A stretch of 64,000 bases of DNA from Dichetophora obliterata (GCA_963920525.1 OY986438.1:136333022-136397021); one strand, 5' to 3'. Counted from the stretch's first letter, positions 11,085 to 22,522 are shown. Program-made: numbers and translations. The notes: generated by a model from the letters alone, not told the origin.

Positions 11085-11115
<31 letters not shown>
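11085..11115 (+). repeat. Poly(A) tract of 31 bases
   Basis: Thirty-one uninterrupted A residues preceded by a comparatively GC-rich ~90-bp segment (10990-11084). This could be the 3' tail of a short retroposed sequence, but no flanking duplication was found. Confidence 0.6.
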
Positions 11116-11117
<2 letters not shown>

Positions 11118-11274
11118 AATATATAGTATAATAGAAATGAAAACAGAAATCGAGCAAATTTTGTCTTCTCAAAAAAAAGCGTATTTTGTATTAAAAGCCA
11201 ACATTTTTAGTTTTAAAAAATTATGTACAGTGGTCAAGTAAGATATTCTCTAATTAAAAAAAAAGGTTGGTACA

Positions 11275-11735
11275 ATCTCTATATACATAGGCGTAGGCGG
11301 AACAGTTCGGTACCATTTTCGCCCGTGTTTCTCCACCGATTTTGATAGTTTTTTTTTTTAAATTAATGAGAGTAGGGAACAACAGTGCAATGAATACTTT
11401 TTGTTTTTTTCGGTTTGAAGTATGAACATTTAATGATTATTTTCTAAAAAAAACCCAAACTACAAGAGATGCAAGAACATAGTGTAAGAGTAAATTTTAG
11501 ACATTACTAAAATGTACAAAAAACATTCCAATTATTTTTCGCTATCTCTTTCGAAAATTGAAATTTCAAGTTTTGATTTTGCAAGCAAATATCTCACCCA
11601 TTTTCTAATTGATATTCATGAAATATTCTTAGTCTGAAAGTTCAATTAAATGACTGTGATAAAATAAGAAAATACTTACCTTTACTCTACTAATTCAATT
11701 TTTTATATTGTTTTCAAAAAAGGTATTGTTTTACG
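11275..11735 (+). repeat. Dispersed repeat, copy C
   Basis: Blocks 'ttttgcaagcaaatatctca', 'gtctgaaagttcaattaaat' and 'attcaattttttatattgtt' match 1110-1250. The first half ('ccgattttgatag', 'gagtaggga', 'tttgaagtatgaacattta') matches 2300-2400. It begins with TCTATATACATAGG, a Helitron-like 5' start, but no CTAG 3' end could be assigned. Confidence 0.6.
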
Positions 11736-13458
11736 TACGTGTTTATGAACCTTTTTCCTGACCCCATATTCAACTTCACGATAGCCCAGACTGTAGAAAA
11801 TAAAAAAAAATAAAACAAATGATCCACTTATTTTTTTATTACAACAACCAAATAATTGTTGAGCCTTTCAACAATGGTGATGCCAGCTCTACTAAGCTCA
11901 AATATTAGCATTCCGATTTTTTCAAATCTTTTTTAATAAGATTACACCCAAATCAATTTATGCATAAAATTATTTTTGCGTAAAAAACATCAATCAAGCT
12001 AAACAAAAATTATAACAGGCCAACTTTAAAGTTCAAATTTGATAATTCTGCAAACATACAAAACCTTCACACGAACATGCTAAACTTGCGTAAAAATTTA
12101 AATTTGAAAATTTGTGAATTCTTTTTTTTTCTATCGCTGAGAAATGGGCCTATCATGTTCAGCATGTCATTTCCATTAGAGTGGGAATTAAAAAAATCGC
12201 TATAGTTGTCAACATTAATTTCAACAAATGCCCTTGACCGGGGCGCGAGACACTTTAATTGCATACTTTTTTTTTGTTTTTTTGTTTTTCTCTATACAAA
12301 CAAACATATTCATTCTCAAATAACGCTTAAAAATGCAGTCGTTTTATAAAAATTTTATTGGCCAAGTTTATCATAAAAGTTTTAATTACAAATCTTCAGC
12401 TAAGATGCAGCAGCATAAAAGCAAAAGCTTTTGATTTGAAATACTTTTTAATTTATTGCTAAACAAAATTTAAAGCTGGTCACATTTCCAAGAATTTCTC
12501 AACAGACAGTATCGTTTGCGCTTAAGCCAGCTTTTGACTTTAAAGCCTTCGACTTTGCAGCAGCGATATAATCGCTAATACCACAAGATGTTTTTCTATA
12601 TAAACACAAGATTGCTGTTTTTTTGCGAGTTTTTATATTATTTCGGCATCTTCAAAAAGATATTTTGCCAAACTAATGTTTATATTGACATTATATACAT
12701 ATGATATTTATGGGAAAGAATCGCTTCGGTTATTTAGATTAGGACTTTAAAGAACCGAGAACAAGCTTGAAGAATCTTCATTTACATAAAGCATATTTAA
12801 TGGGCGATTCCTACAATATTTGGCGGCAAAATTGAAGTAATACGTAAAGCTAGCTTGTATAATTGTATATTGGTTATGATAACGAGAAGCAGGTGTGACT
12901 ATTTGTCATCGCATACGAGTGTATGTATGAAGTATCTATGGCAAAAAATGGTTTGAACAGCAATGGGTTTTTTGTGATTTCAGCCTGAGGTCTTTAAAAA
13001 TTCAAACACAAAAGTAGAAAAAAAAACATTTGTGAGAATAAAAATAGCAATCTTTTTAAAACGAAAATCCGGTAAGAATAGCACGCTGTCGGTAGAGGCA
13101 AAAATAGCAATTTTAACGATTTGCTGTTGGTTGATTGTTTGTTCAATTGCCAGTCCAGTTTGGTGTCAGACTGTCAACAATTCTAAGTAGCAGATCATAA
13201 ATTTTTATCTAACTAGAGCATATCTATCAGAAAAACTTTTAACGAGCAACTATTTTATGAAATGAGTGTTGCTCGATCAATTAATAATCTGTACAAGCGG
13301 CTTAAAATATTTTTAAATCTTGAAGAACGCGATGATAAGATTTAGAGATTTGTTCATTTAAGCTTAAACGTAACAGTTCATTCACATTTTTTATATTGAT
13401 TTTTAAATTTAAATAAAAACTTGTTGATACAGTCGATAAAACACCTGAAGTTATTTAA
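11736..13458. other. No gene recognised
   Basis: AT-rich sequence without a recognisable open frame, TIR pair or RNA gene. The short frame 12067-12264 (-) has no identifiable similarity. Confidence 0.4.
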
Positions 13459-14423
13459 CCTTCAAACGCTTTTAGTGCCAATTTAACACTGTTTTCAAAA
13501 AGAAAATCTTACACATAGTAAAATTAGAGAATGTATATGCATTTCGGAGAGACAAACTGCCGAAACTGCCAAAACTGCCAAAACGAAGTAGACAGCTCAA
13601 AGCAAATCTGAAAACGATGAGAAAGTGAAAATTGGCCGCATTCATCGGATTAAACTGTTTTGAACTCTTATGATAGCGATACCTTAGTGTTCGATATTTT
13701 TATCTTAGTGTGTTGGTGCTCTAAACGTTAAAAAAGTGGAAAATTATTTAATATTATTATTATAATTGTTTAATTATGTTAATAATTTAATTGCAAAGGT
13801 TTCTCAAAGAATTTTAACACAACAGTCAGTTAACAACTATTGACTCCACTGAAAGCGGCTATTGATTTCCTTTTGTTCTCATTCGCAAAATGCTGACTTT
13901 GACAATTTTGGATATGAGAAAGAGAATGCTATCCGAAATGCATCTACCTTCTCTAGTTCTGGCATGAGCTTATATCTTTTTTATTTGTTCTCATATCTAC
14001 TTGGGATTTTGCCTTAGTGTAAAAATCATGCCTAAATTTAGATTTAAAAAAAAATTCCAATAGATGTCGTTGTTAAACTGTACAAAAAATTTCCCTCCAA
14101 CGACGTTCAGTGTCAAATTGACACTATGCTAAGAATATAACGCAAAGAAAAAATTTTAACTATAACTGTACATATTTTTTCCAAAAAATCAAGGGCTAAT
14201 CTCCACAGCAATCGATGTAATAACTGCGATTCCAATGTTTGTCCAATTGATCTTTTTACCCTGTGTTAAAAATGTGCCCAAACTTAGTGTAGTTGGTGAA
14301 TAATAATTACATTTTTATTTTTAACATTTTATGAATTATTTTAATTGTGTAGTTCTAATGTGACAAACAAATCTCAAACATTCCTTTTTGAGTTTTTTCA
14401 AAATAAATACTTTAATATAGCAT

Positions 14424-14798
14424 CCCAGCAAACCATACCTCGGTAGAAAAATTTTACGATAGTCTGACGATATCGATACGATATCTTGACACACAAATAC
14501 GCGATATCGTTCCGATAATACAGTTAATAATAGCATTTAGATATCATAACCGTATGTATATTGCGAATTTTTAGATATCATTATCATAGTAAAATTGCGA
14601 TAGCGTTTCGATTTTGTAACGTTATCTATATTAAAATACTAGATATCATTACGATATTATAATAATGATAGTATTGTGATATCGTAACGATATCTATAAT
14701 AAATAAGTACTTGATATCATCACGATCTTATAAATACAATAGCACTGCGATATCGAAACAATATCTGCATTGAAAAATGCTCGATATAATTTCGCTGG
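14424..14798. mobile_element. GATATC-rich MITE, CCCAGCAAA end
   Basis: It starts CCCAGCAAACC and ends TTCGCTGG followed by TA. The interior consists of repeated blocks of ~60-70 bp with GATATCGTAACGATATC-type palindromes, e.g. near 14465-14520, 14570-14640, 14660-14700 and 14715-14770. A related but inverted GATATC-rich segment lies at 17676-18015. There is no coding capacity beyond incidental frames. Confidence 0.65.
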
Positions 14799-15541
14799 TA
14801 CCTTTAGATAGCTGGTTTATTTATATAGCTAGTTTATTTAGATAAATAAACGTCCCTATCCAAGTATTAAACGAATTATCCAAGTAGTGCTGACAACTGC
14901 TTGTTTTCTCTTCAAAAGGAAAACATAGCCTGCCAAAAACAGCTGTTAGTGAAAGAAAGCGAAAAAGAAAGCAAGCGTCGAAAGCTAAAATCATAAAAAT
15001 CAAATGAGAATTTTTGTGCGGTTAAGTAAACAAATAAAAATTTAAAATCATGAAAGTTGTAAAAAATTCGTGTGTGATTTGTGCGAAAAGCTTTGCAGTT
15101 CGTGATGTTAAACTCTATTTAGTGCCTCAAAAGGAATTCTCAGCTGTTGGTTCATATTCTTCATCATCTGGCACACATGAATAGCTCCAGATTCTTTAAC
15201 AAATATTCGACCGCTGTCTCCACGATAGCTGCACAGCTACCCGCTTAAGCAAGGTCACTTTCCAAAAAAACTGTCAACTGGGGTTGTCAACCTGGGTAAT
15301 TCTGCTATGTGTTTTTATATCATTTTCTATGGATCTCGTGTTCTATGGATCTCGAGCTTCTTTACGAGCCCGCCTTTTTTATATGAAAATATTTTATTTT
15401 AATAAAAACTATTTTTTCATTGTTAGCTGCTAAAAATACGTCAATTAAAATAAAAAAATTTTGGTATGAAAAATTGCAAGTCTTTGCTTATCATTTTATA
15501 TGAAGAAATTTATGTGAATAAGTTTAAAGTCTTTTCATATA

Positions 15542-17195
15542 CAGTGGCTCACAGCTTATTTTATGCAGTGCATACTTTCAATTTTAGGGCTTTGTAACAA
15601 CGCAACTAACAGGAAAAGAAAATATAATATAATATCATTTAAAAGAACAAGATGTTTAGTTTAATAAATTAACTTAATTTATTGTAAAAATATATATTAA
15701 GTTGGCTTAAAATTAAGAAACCAGAAAATACTGCTTAATTTCATATCACAGCTTATTTTATGCAGTCACCTGTTATTTATAAATTTTTCAGATTAATTAA
15801 TGATATTTGATATCTTTGTTATTTGGTATGATAGCCCTTGTTGTCTACAACAGATCTAAGGTGGTTTGGCATTGATGCGACCAGTTTTTGAGTGATAGTT
15901 GGCGAAATATTCGCCCACTTCGTTTTCAATATCTCTTTCAGGTGGTTTTTGTTTGAAATTTGATATTTCCGGATGTTATTTTCTAATAAAGACCACACAT
16001 TTTCAATAACATTAAGGTCTGCCGACTGTGTTGCCGGCGTCATCAACTGTGGGCAGTTGTATATTAGCCTGGTTTGCACAATACCCGCTTTGTGCTTTTG
16101 ATCGTCATCCTGGTAAAATCGGAAATTCAATTTTATACCCAGAGCCTTTGCACTCTGCAACAAATTGTTATTCAGGATCTGTCGATACTTAAATTTGTCC
16201 ATTGTTGTTTCAATAAACGCCAACTTCCCATTACCAGCAGCTTACATGCAGGCCCAAACTATGACGCTGCCACCGTCATGTTTCACGGTTTGTTTTAAGT
16301 TTTTTTTTGTTGACCTCGGTATTCGGTTTTCGCCTCATATAGCACATACCATCTGAGCCGAATAAATTTATCTGCAAAAATAACCGAATTCCAGTACTCT
16401 GAGGCCTTGGACATATGTTCTTTTTCGTAGTTGAGTCTGCATAATCTGGTTTTGGGGCTAATAAACGGCTTGTTTCGTGTTACTCGGCCATAAAAGTTCT
16501 TTTTGCGCAAGACACGTCGAATAGTTTTAACACTACACTGTTTGCTCAGGCCAGTTTGAACTTCAAAAGTAATTTTCGGAGCTGAGAGTCCCGGATTAGT
16601 CTTTATCTTCCTTACAATATGCCACTCGTCGGTTGCATTAAAAATTTTGTTTGGTGCTTCTTTGCTCTTATTGTGCAATCGATTCTTATGGACGAAGCGC
16701 TCGATGATCTTTTGCACTGTAGAGGAATTAATATTAACCATTTCAGCCATTTTTCGCTGCGAGCTGCTGTTTTTAAAATAGTATATAACCAATTCTCGTT
16801 GTTGTAGCATTGTCGCGCACCTTTTTTAAAGAATTATAGAAGCAGACACTTGAAGCAAAAAATCAGACTTAAAAGCTAACACAAAGCAATTATAGAAATA
16901 GAACAAAGGCATAGCTAACAAAAGTACCGTTAGACAGCGCAGCATTAGAGTAACGTAACAGAGAGAAGTGACTGCATAAAATAAGCTGTGAGATGAAATT
17001 AAGCAGTATTTTCTGTTCTCTTATTTTTTAAACAACTAAATATATGTTTTCACAATTAATGAAAAACCTTTATTTAACTAGACTTTTTGCTCTCTTAAAT
17101 GACACCATATTATCTTTTGTGTTCCTGTTAGTTTTGTTTTTATAAAGCTCTAAAGTTTAAAGTATGCACTGCATAAAATAAGCTGTGAGCCACTG
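15542..17195 (-). mobile_element. Tc1-like transposon with IR/DR-type ends
   Basis: The ends start CAGTGGCTCACAGCTTATTT and are flanked by TA on both sides (15540-15541 and 17196-17197). The inverted repeats are ~228 bp long (15542-15770 and 16968-17195). The 20-bp block CACAGCTTATTTTATGCAGT occurs twice in each arm, at the outer end (15550-15569; complement 17168-17187) and at the inner end (15747-15766; complement 16971-16990). This is the IR/DR arrangement known from Minos, Paris/S and Sleeping Beauty-like Tc1 elements. At 1654 bp it is full length for this type. The encoded transposase on the minus strand is broken. Confidence 0.93.
15819..16810 (-). pseudogene. Tc1-type transposase, frameshifted, with a premature stop
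   Basis: Translation starts at 16810 (MLQQRELVIYYFKNS) and reads through the N-terminal helix-turn-helix DNA-binding region (SSQRKMAEMVNINSSTVQKI, residues ~16-36) and a second HTH to the first catalytic aspartate region (VIFAD, near 16380). There the frame shifts: the native sequence continues as FGSDGMCYMRRKPNTE in another frame. A second shift leads into GGSVIVWACM, followed by a TAA stop near 16240. The frame then reopens (AAGNGKLAFIETTMDKFKYR) and contains the second and third catalytic positions, in QDDDQKHKAG and SADLNVIENVW, the DD34E signature of Tc1 transposases, ending at 15819. The product would have cut and reinserted the surrounding element. At least two frameshifts and one stop make this copy inactive. 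Confidence 0.93.
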
Positions 17196-17612
17196 TAGTT
17201 GTATTTTTTTTTTAAGTTCAAAAGCTTATAAAAATTTTGTATGAATCCGAGATCTCGTGTTTGTTTACGAGTCTAGAATCTCCAATTCGGATTTTCATTC
17301 CTTTGTGAACATTGTTTTAGAAAACAGCTTTAAAAATAAATCACTTAATTTTTAATATTAAGTTCGCTGTTATTATAACATGTTTTAAGCAAAAAATTTT
17401 TTTGATCTATAAAATAAAAAAAATTTTAAAAAAAATTTAAAAATATAACACTTTGAACTTTCGTAAAAAACTTTTGTATAAAAAAAAGCTATATTTTAAA
17501 ACAGCACAACAGAAAATTTTTGTTTGTCCCGGTTGAGGTTTGAAGCCACGACCGAAGCCTAGCTTTCCTTCTTAATGAAGGAAATTAAGCGACGATTAGT
17601 TAAAAACTGCGA

Positions 17613-17675
17613 TAGTCCCATGGATTAGCTGATGGACTTACACGCACGCGGCCGAGGTTCAAATCTCTGGATGGT
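17613..17675 (+). other. tRNA-like module with box A and box B
   Basis: TGGATTAGCTGATGG (17621-17635) resembles an internal RNA polymerase III box A, and GAGGTTCAAATCTC (17654-17667) closely matches box B (GGTTCRANNC). Spacing is as in a tRNA gene, but the acceptor and T stems do not pair well, so this is a tRNA pseudogene or SINE-like promoter module. It lies directly against the GATATC-rich segment. A second, weaker, minus-strand candidate (B-box-like GGCTTCAAACC, complement near 17538) lies just upstream. Confidence 0.5.
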
Positions 17676-18015
17676 TATTTGTAATATCATTTCTATATCA
17701 AGGACTACTATGCTTTTGATATCGTTAATGATATGTTCATTTTTATTGAGAACTGTCTTTTTCAATATCATAACGATATCGTCTCGTGAAGCGTTAACGA
17801 TAGAAGTTATCATCTTTAAGGTATCATCACGATATCGAAACGACATTGATATCGCAATTAATATGTTTTCGATATCGTTTACGATATGCCAATTTGTATC
17901 GAAAACAGCAGTTTTTCGATATCATAACGATATCGACTCGTGTATTCTTATCGATAGAAAATATCACCTTTATGATATAATCTCGATATCAAAACGATAT
18001 CGTTTGGTTTTCTGG
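17676..18015 (-). mobile_element. Second GATATC-rich MITE segment, CCCAGAAAA end
   Basis: Dense GATATC palindromes (for example near 17716, 17767, 17828, 17868, 17920 and 17985) end with GGTTTTCTGGGA. The complement of that end, TCCCAGAAAACC, matches the left end of 14424-14798. It is oriented opposite to that element. The other terminus is not resolved and may include the tRNA-like module at 17613-17675. The open frame 17632-18057 (+) traverses the repeat and is incidental. Confidence 0.55.
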
Positions 18016-18352
18016 GATGAATGTAAGCCGAATAAATTGGGTTTTCAGTGGTATTAAACTTATGGAGTTTTCTTTTCTCAAAAAAAAATACTGCATTTCT
18101 TTTGCCCTTTTTGATAATTCTGCCCTCTTATGAAGAAAAAACAGTGATCTCTGATATTGATCGTGCTATTTTCTCGAAAATGTTGACCTCAAAAAAAAAA
18201 AAAATGCAGAATTCTCAAAGAGGGCAGAAAGAGGGCAAAAATGCAGAATTTTTTCTAGAATAGCAAACGCCATTAAATATTTGGTTGTGATGCATAGTGC
18301 CAAATTGACACTTAACGTCTTTTACGTTACAAAAACTAAATGCGTTTGAAGG

Positions 18353-18574
18353 TTTATTATCCTTAAGAAAACTTTTAATTTTATTATACATTCAAATGGT
18401 TTGTAGTAGAGATATGTTTGTAGGCGCGTGCAACATTTTTGAGGCACGGGCACGACGACCTTTTGCACGGCCAAATGGCACGAGTCCATTTCTAGCTTGT
18501 AGCTCTCTAAATGGAAACACATAAGAAATCAACTTAAAGTATATCTAATAGTTTCCACGTAATGCTATAACAGA
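18353..18574. other. No gene recognised
   Basis: Unassigned sequence containing a moderately GC-rich patch at 18420-18490 that is part of a chance minus-strand frame. Confidence 0.4.
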
Positions 18575-18845
18575 CAGTGACGTATCCAGTTACTCCATTT
18601 GGGGGGCAGGGGAATGCGAAAAAGTGACTTCGTAGTAGTTGCAAATATTGGCGATAGTCGCTAATATTACGTGGTAAGCGTAAAAAAAATTTAATTAAAA
18701 AGAATATTTCGGTGTATAAAAATTCAATTTACTAAAAATTGCAATCTAACTCAAAATCTAATTCAAATTTGGCAAAATAGAAAAACTGGTTTCTTGAATA
18801 ACACAAGTATGGCGATTTAAAAAAAAAATCAGTTTTTCGATTAAT
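18575..18845 (+). repeat. Repeat starting CAGTGACGTATCCAG, also at 63725
   Basis: About 270 bp aligns without rearrangement to 63725-64000. Shared blocks include 'actccatttggggggc', 'tgacttcgtagtagttgca', 'gtcgctaatatta', 'aaaaattgcaatctaa' and 'tttcttgaataacac'. The start CAGTG(A/G)CGKATC resembles hAT-type termini. The 3' end of the unit could not be set in either copy because the second is cut by the window edge. Confidence 0.7.
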
Positions 18846-19217
18846 TCAAATAAAAGACCAGTTGTCCAGTATTCAGTGATGTTATATACAAAGTCCATAT
18901 CTGTGGAATTTTGACAAAACAACTTAAGTCTATCTGAAATTCATAGACAAAACAGCTTATGTCTATACGAATTTCATATCAACTTAAAGGGTTTTGTCAA
19001 AAGTCCACAGATATATATGATATGCAAAAAAAGCTTACTTAACTTAAGTGAAAATAAAAAGAAACGAATAAAATTGTTGTCTTAAATTTTTAAATTAAAT
19101 GAACTTCAAAATTTCCAAACCCTGTTTGAAAAATTTAATCACGACACGAAATTTAATCTGTATTTCCCTGTTTTTCCATATCTATCGACGACTTGATCCA
19201 CAGTCACTTTTATGTCA
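18846..19217. other. No gene recognised
   Basis: AT-rich sequence including a small inverted repeat ('gacaaaacaacttaagtct' at ~18912 and its near complement by ~19000). No coding signal. Confidence 0.4.
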
Positions 19218-19641
19218 TCTATATATATAAAAGAAAGTGTCCGAATGCGATGTAATCCCATAACTCGAGATCGGCCGAACCGATTTGGATAATTTTTTTT
19301 TTTAAAATGTTCGTTTTAGTCCAAGTTAGGTTTTTAAGGAAAGAAAAATTGACCACGCCCACTTTTGCGCCCACTTTTTTGATTTATCTAAAATCGGAAA
19401 ACGGCTGGACCGATTTGGATAATTTTTTTTTCAAATGTTCGTAGTAATCCAATTTAAGTTTTGTCGGAAAGAAAAATTGACCACGCCCACTTTTGCGCCC
19501 ACTTTTTTTGATTTATCTAAAATCGGAAAACGGCTGTACCGATTTGGACAATTTTTTTTTCAAATGTTCGTAGTAATCCAATTTAAGTGTTTTCTGAAAG
19601 AAAAATTGACCACGCCCACTTTTGCGCCCACTGTTTTGATA
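19218..19641 (+). mobile_element. Helitron 5' segment with three ~120-bp repeats
   Basis: It starts TCTATATATATAAAAG after a host A and contains three tandem units, each beginning 'cggctg(g/t)accgatttgga' and containing 'gaccacgcccacttttgcgc' (units near 19272, 19392 and 19520). It has no CTAG 3' end of its own. It is interrupted exactly at AT by the next Helitron 5' terminus at 19642. The open frame 19435-19716 (+) is incidental. Confidence 0.7.
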
Positions 19642-21079
19642 TCTATATATATAAAATTAAGTGGCAAAACTTCCTGTTCGCATACTCCTCCTAGACGGCT
19701 TGCCCGATTTCAATGAAATTTTCAGGGGTGATTGGGGTCTGTGTGGAGGGTGCACATAAGAAATTGCATGTGTGTATCTTTGCACGTTTTGTGCCACACC
19801 CCCTTTTGTCGCCCACAAATCAATAAAAATGCTGTATTTAAGACGGTTTTGGTCGTATTAAATTAAAATTTGGTAAATAAGTTCGTATGATAACTATAAT
19901 TAACTTTGAAAAAAATGGATGTGGTCACACTTCATCTACGCCTACTTTTAAGAAAATATCAAAATACTTCGAAACCATTGGTCCGATTGAGCTCAAATTT
20001 TGTAAGTACGCTTTGCTTTGAGTACGAGATGGTTTAAGGGGCAATGCCACACCCCCTTTTACCTCCCACATATAAATAAGAAATTGTTGTTATCGAATAG
20101 CTTTAGAGTTATGGGTAGCACAGCTTAGAAATTCGGTATTCGACCACAATTAAGACGTACCGTTTCTGTGATGAAATTTTATGGGAGTGGACAAGGGGGA
20201 AGGGCACCTCCCATACAACCCAAATTTGTGATATCGAATAGCTTTGAAGTTATAGGAATTCATCTTTGGAATTCAGTTTTTGACCTCAATTTACTCATGC
20301 AGTTTCAATGGTTTTATTTTATGGGCGTTGGACAGGGAGGCGTGAAATCTCCCTTACAACCCAAATTTGCGATATCGTATTGCTTTGAAGTTATAGGTTG
20401 ACAGCGTAAGAATTCGGTATTCGACCTAAATTTATACATGCATTTTCAATACTAACATTTTGTCGTCGTAGGGCAAAGGGGAGTGGCACTTCCCATACAA
20501 CCCAACTTTGTGCTATCAAATAGTTTTAGAGTTATAAGTCGTACAACGCCGAAATTCAGTATTCGACCTCAATATAAACATTCAGTTTCATTGATTCAAT
20601 GTACGTTCATTGGTAAGAGGGGCGTGACACCTCCAATTTAACCCAAATTTGCGATATCGAATAGATTAGGAGTTATAGGTAACTCAGCCTCAAAATTCAG
20701 TATTCGACCTCAATGTACTCATGCAGTTTCATTGCTAAAATTTTATGGGCGTAAGGAAAAGGAGAATGGCACCTCCCATACAATCAAAATTTTTGCTATC
20801 GAATAGTTTTGGAGTTATATGTTGCACAGTTTTGGAATTCGGTATTCGACCTCCATGTAGACATCCAGTTTAATTGATTACATTCTATTAGCGGTGATGA
20901 AGAGAGAGTGGCACTTCCTATACAACCCAAATTTGTTATATCGAAAAGCTTTGTGGATATAGGTCGCACAGTCTTTCAAATTCAGTATTTGACCTCAATT
21001 TAGACATGCTGTTTAACTGATAACATTTTATGGGCGTTTGAATAGGGAGAGTGGCAGCAACGCGCCGGGTTTCAGCTAG
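19642..21079 (+). mobile_element. Non-autonomous Helitron with internal 140-bp tandem repeats
   Basis: The 5' end is TCTATATATATAAAATT after A (19641). The 3' end is GCGCCGGGTTTCAGCTAG before T (21080). These are the TC...CTAG ends and A^T target of Helitrons, with a GC-rich stretch close to the 3' end. The 1438-bp interior has no Rep/helicase frame. Instead it carries 'gacggcttgcccgatttcaa' near the 5' end and an array of about seven ~140-bp units from about 20118. It is a mirror-orientation relative of 22523-23826. Confidence 0.82.
20118..21055 (+). repeat. Tandem array, ~140-bp unit, seven degenerate copies
   Basis: Each unit contains a 'ttcggtattcgacctcaatt' block, 'atttatgggcgttgga', a 'cctcccatacaacccaaatt' block, 'gatatcgaatagcttt' and 'gttataggtcgcacag'. 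The 'ttcrgtattcgacc' marker recurs near 20131, 20270, 20413, 20556, 20696, 20840 and 20982. Open frames across it (20168-20401, +) are not conserved between units and are not coding. Confidence 0.85.
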
Positions 21080-22345
21080 TAATGAATATTTTATAAAGCA
21101 AGTCCGTTCAATCTCTTTTCTGTTGTCGTAGAAAATGTTTAAAGCAGTGATGGGAACTATCGAATAAAAGTATTAAAATTATTCGATAGTTAGTTAATTA
21201 GTTTTATGATCTATTAAATTATTACATGAATTAAATTGCGAGCTTTAGATCAAGTAAGTTTTTAAGAAGGCAACAACAACAACAATAACTCTGTATAGAG
21301 TCAATCACTTAGCTGACTAGACAATCTGTTTCGGAAATCGCTACATTTTCCTCTTCAGCAGTCTTTGAGTGATTAAGCTGTGATCAACTCACTGTTTAAA
21401 TTTGTTTATGACTTCACACATTTAGGAATTCATTCATTTGAATTATATGGCTACTAATTATATGACATTTTAAAGCAGTAGGCTATTTATAGATCACCGC
21501 CATCAACTCTACCGAGGTTGCCATCTGTTCTAGTTGCTTCTTTATTTATTTCAATATTCATAGGTGTTCGACAGTTTGTCGAAATGCATCATAGAAATGA
21601 AACGAGTAGGATCGCCCCAGCGTGGATCCGTGCTTGATAACAGACAGATAGACAGACTTTTGTCTTAAAAATGACATCCTGCAAAATGTTCATCGGAATA
21701 AGAATTTGAAAAAATAGCCAAAGTATCTTTTAAATGTATCTTTTTTTACAGTTTTATTATATGTATAAATTTTTGAGCAAATATTTATCCAAAAACTGTT
21801 TAAAACTGTCAAACCAACAAGAGATTCATAAGCTGCTCTCTTTAAAGCACGCTTTCAAAGTTAAGTAGTCTTTTAAGTAGTTAGTCCAATTCTTCATTTT
21901 CTAAACAGTAAACTGTGAAAAATATCAACAAGATTATAATTAATTGTTTACTTTGCGATTACCCTATACTATATTGTGTACCTAGATATTTTTTTAATTT
22001 TGTTTTATATTTGTTTGTATGTTTTTATTTACCTTAGTAAATACAGTGTGATATTGTGTTTATCGATAGCAATTTTGTTTTTATGACCCAGAGTAATTTT
22101 AGTATATGTGTGATCTGCTTAATGTAACTGTTAAATATTTGCATCAACAGTTTGCCAACAGTTTTTTCAATATACATACTACAGAATAATAACCTTTTGA
22201 TGATAACTAGAAATATTGTGCAATATGTGAAAAAAATTTCTTGAAAATAATAAAGCAGTTAAAAGAAATTGACTTCAAAAAAGCTTTAGGGTTTTTATAA
22301 CACAGTCCAACAATCAAAATAGTTATAGACTTCTTTCAACGCATA
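21080..22345. other. Spacer between two facing Helitrons, no gene recognised
   Basis: 1.4 kb separating the converging Helitron 3' ends. It includes CAA repeats near 21270, an ATCGAATAA/TTATTCGAT inverted repeat near 21150-21190 and no convincing coding frame. Confidence 0.45.
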
Positions 22346-22495
22346 TTGGTTAGGTTTGATTAGGTTGAGATGGCAGCCGCTGTACGTGCTTTAGCCATAC
22401 CACACGCACCACGGCTAACTTAGATTAATAAGATCCATTGAGATACCGCTGCACACTTGGCCTTCAGTCCGAGTGGAATCACATTGAGTTCTTTT
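22346..22495. repeat. Possible LINE or SINE fragment
   Basis: A comparatively GC-rich 150-bp stretch beginning 'ggttaggtttgattaggttg' and ending in a T-rich tract at 22493-22503. The style is that of fly retroposon untranslated regions. A weakly similar piece ('gtgtgcagcggtacctcaa') occurs near 51190. No coding sequence was found, so the assignment is tentative. Confidence 0.3.
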
Positions 22496-22522
22496 TTTTT
22501 ATTTTTATTTATTTATTGAATA

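Larger units (their letters stand above)
13459..18352. mobile_element. Putative composite with CCTTCAAACGC termini
   Basis: CCTTCAAACGCTTTTAGTG (13459) and, inverted, GCGTTTGAAGG ending 18352 share the first 11 bases and then diverge. Both are followed inward by the near-palindrome AGTGYCAAWTTRRCACT (13474-13490 and 18296-18312), and a third copy of that palindrome lies at 14109-14124. The left flank is TTAA and the right flank TTTA, suggestive of but not proving a piggyBac-type TTAA target. The interval holds the GATATC MITEs, the Tc1-like element and a tRNA-like module. No piggyBac transposase remains. The pairing of these ends is an inference. Confidence 0.35.

Noticed and set aside
17632..18057. 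141-codon open frame, +
   Set aside because: Traverses GATATC palindromes and a tRNA-like module; the translation is a string of repeat-derived residues (Ser/Ile/Arg-rich).
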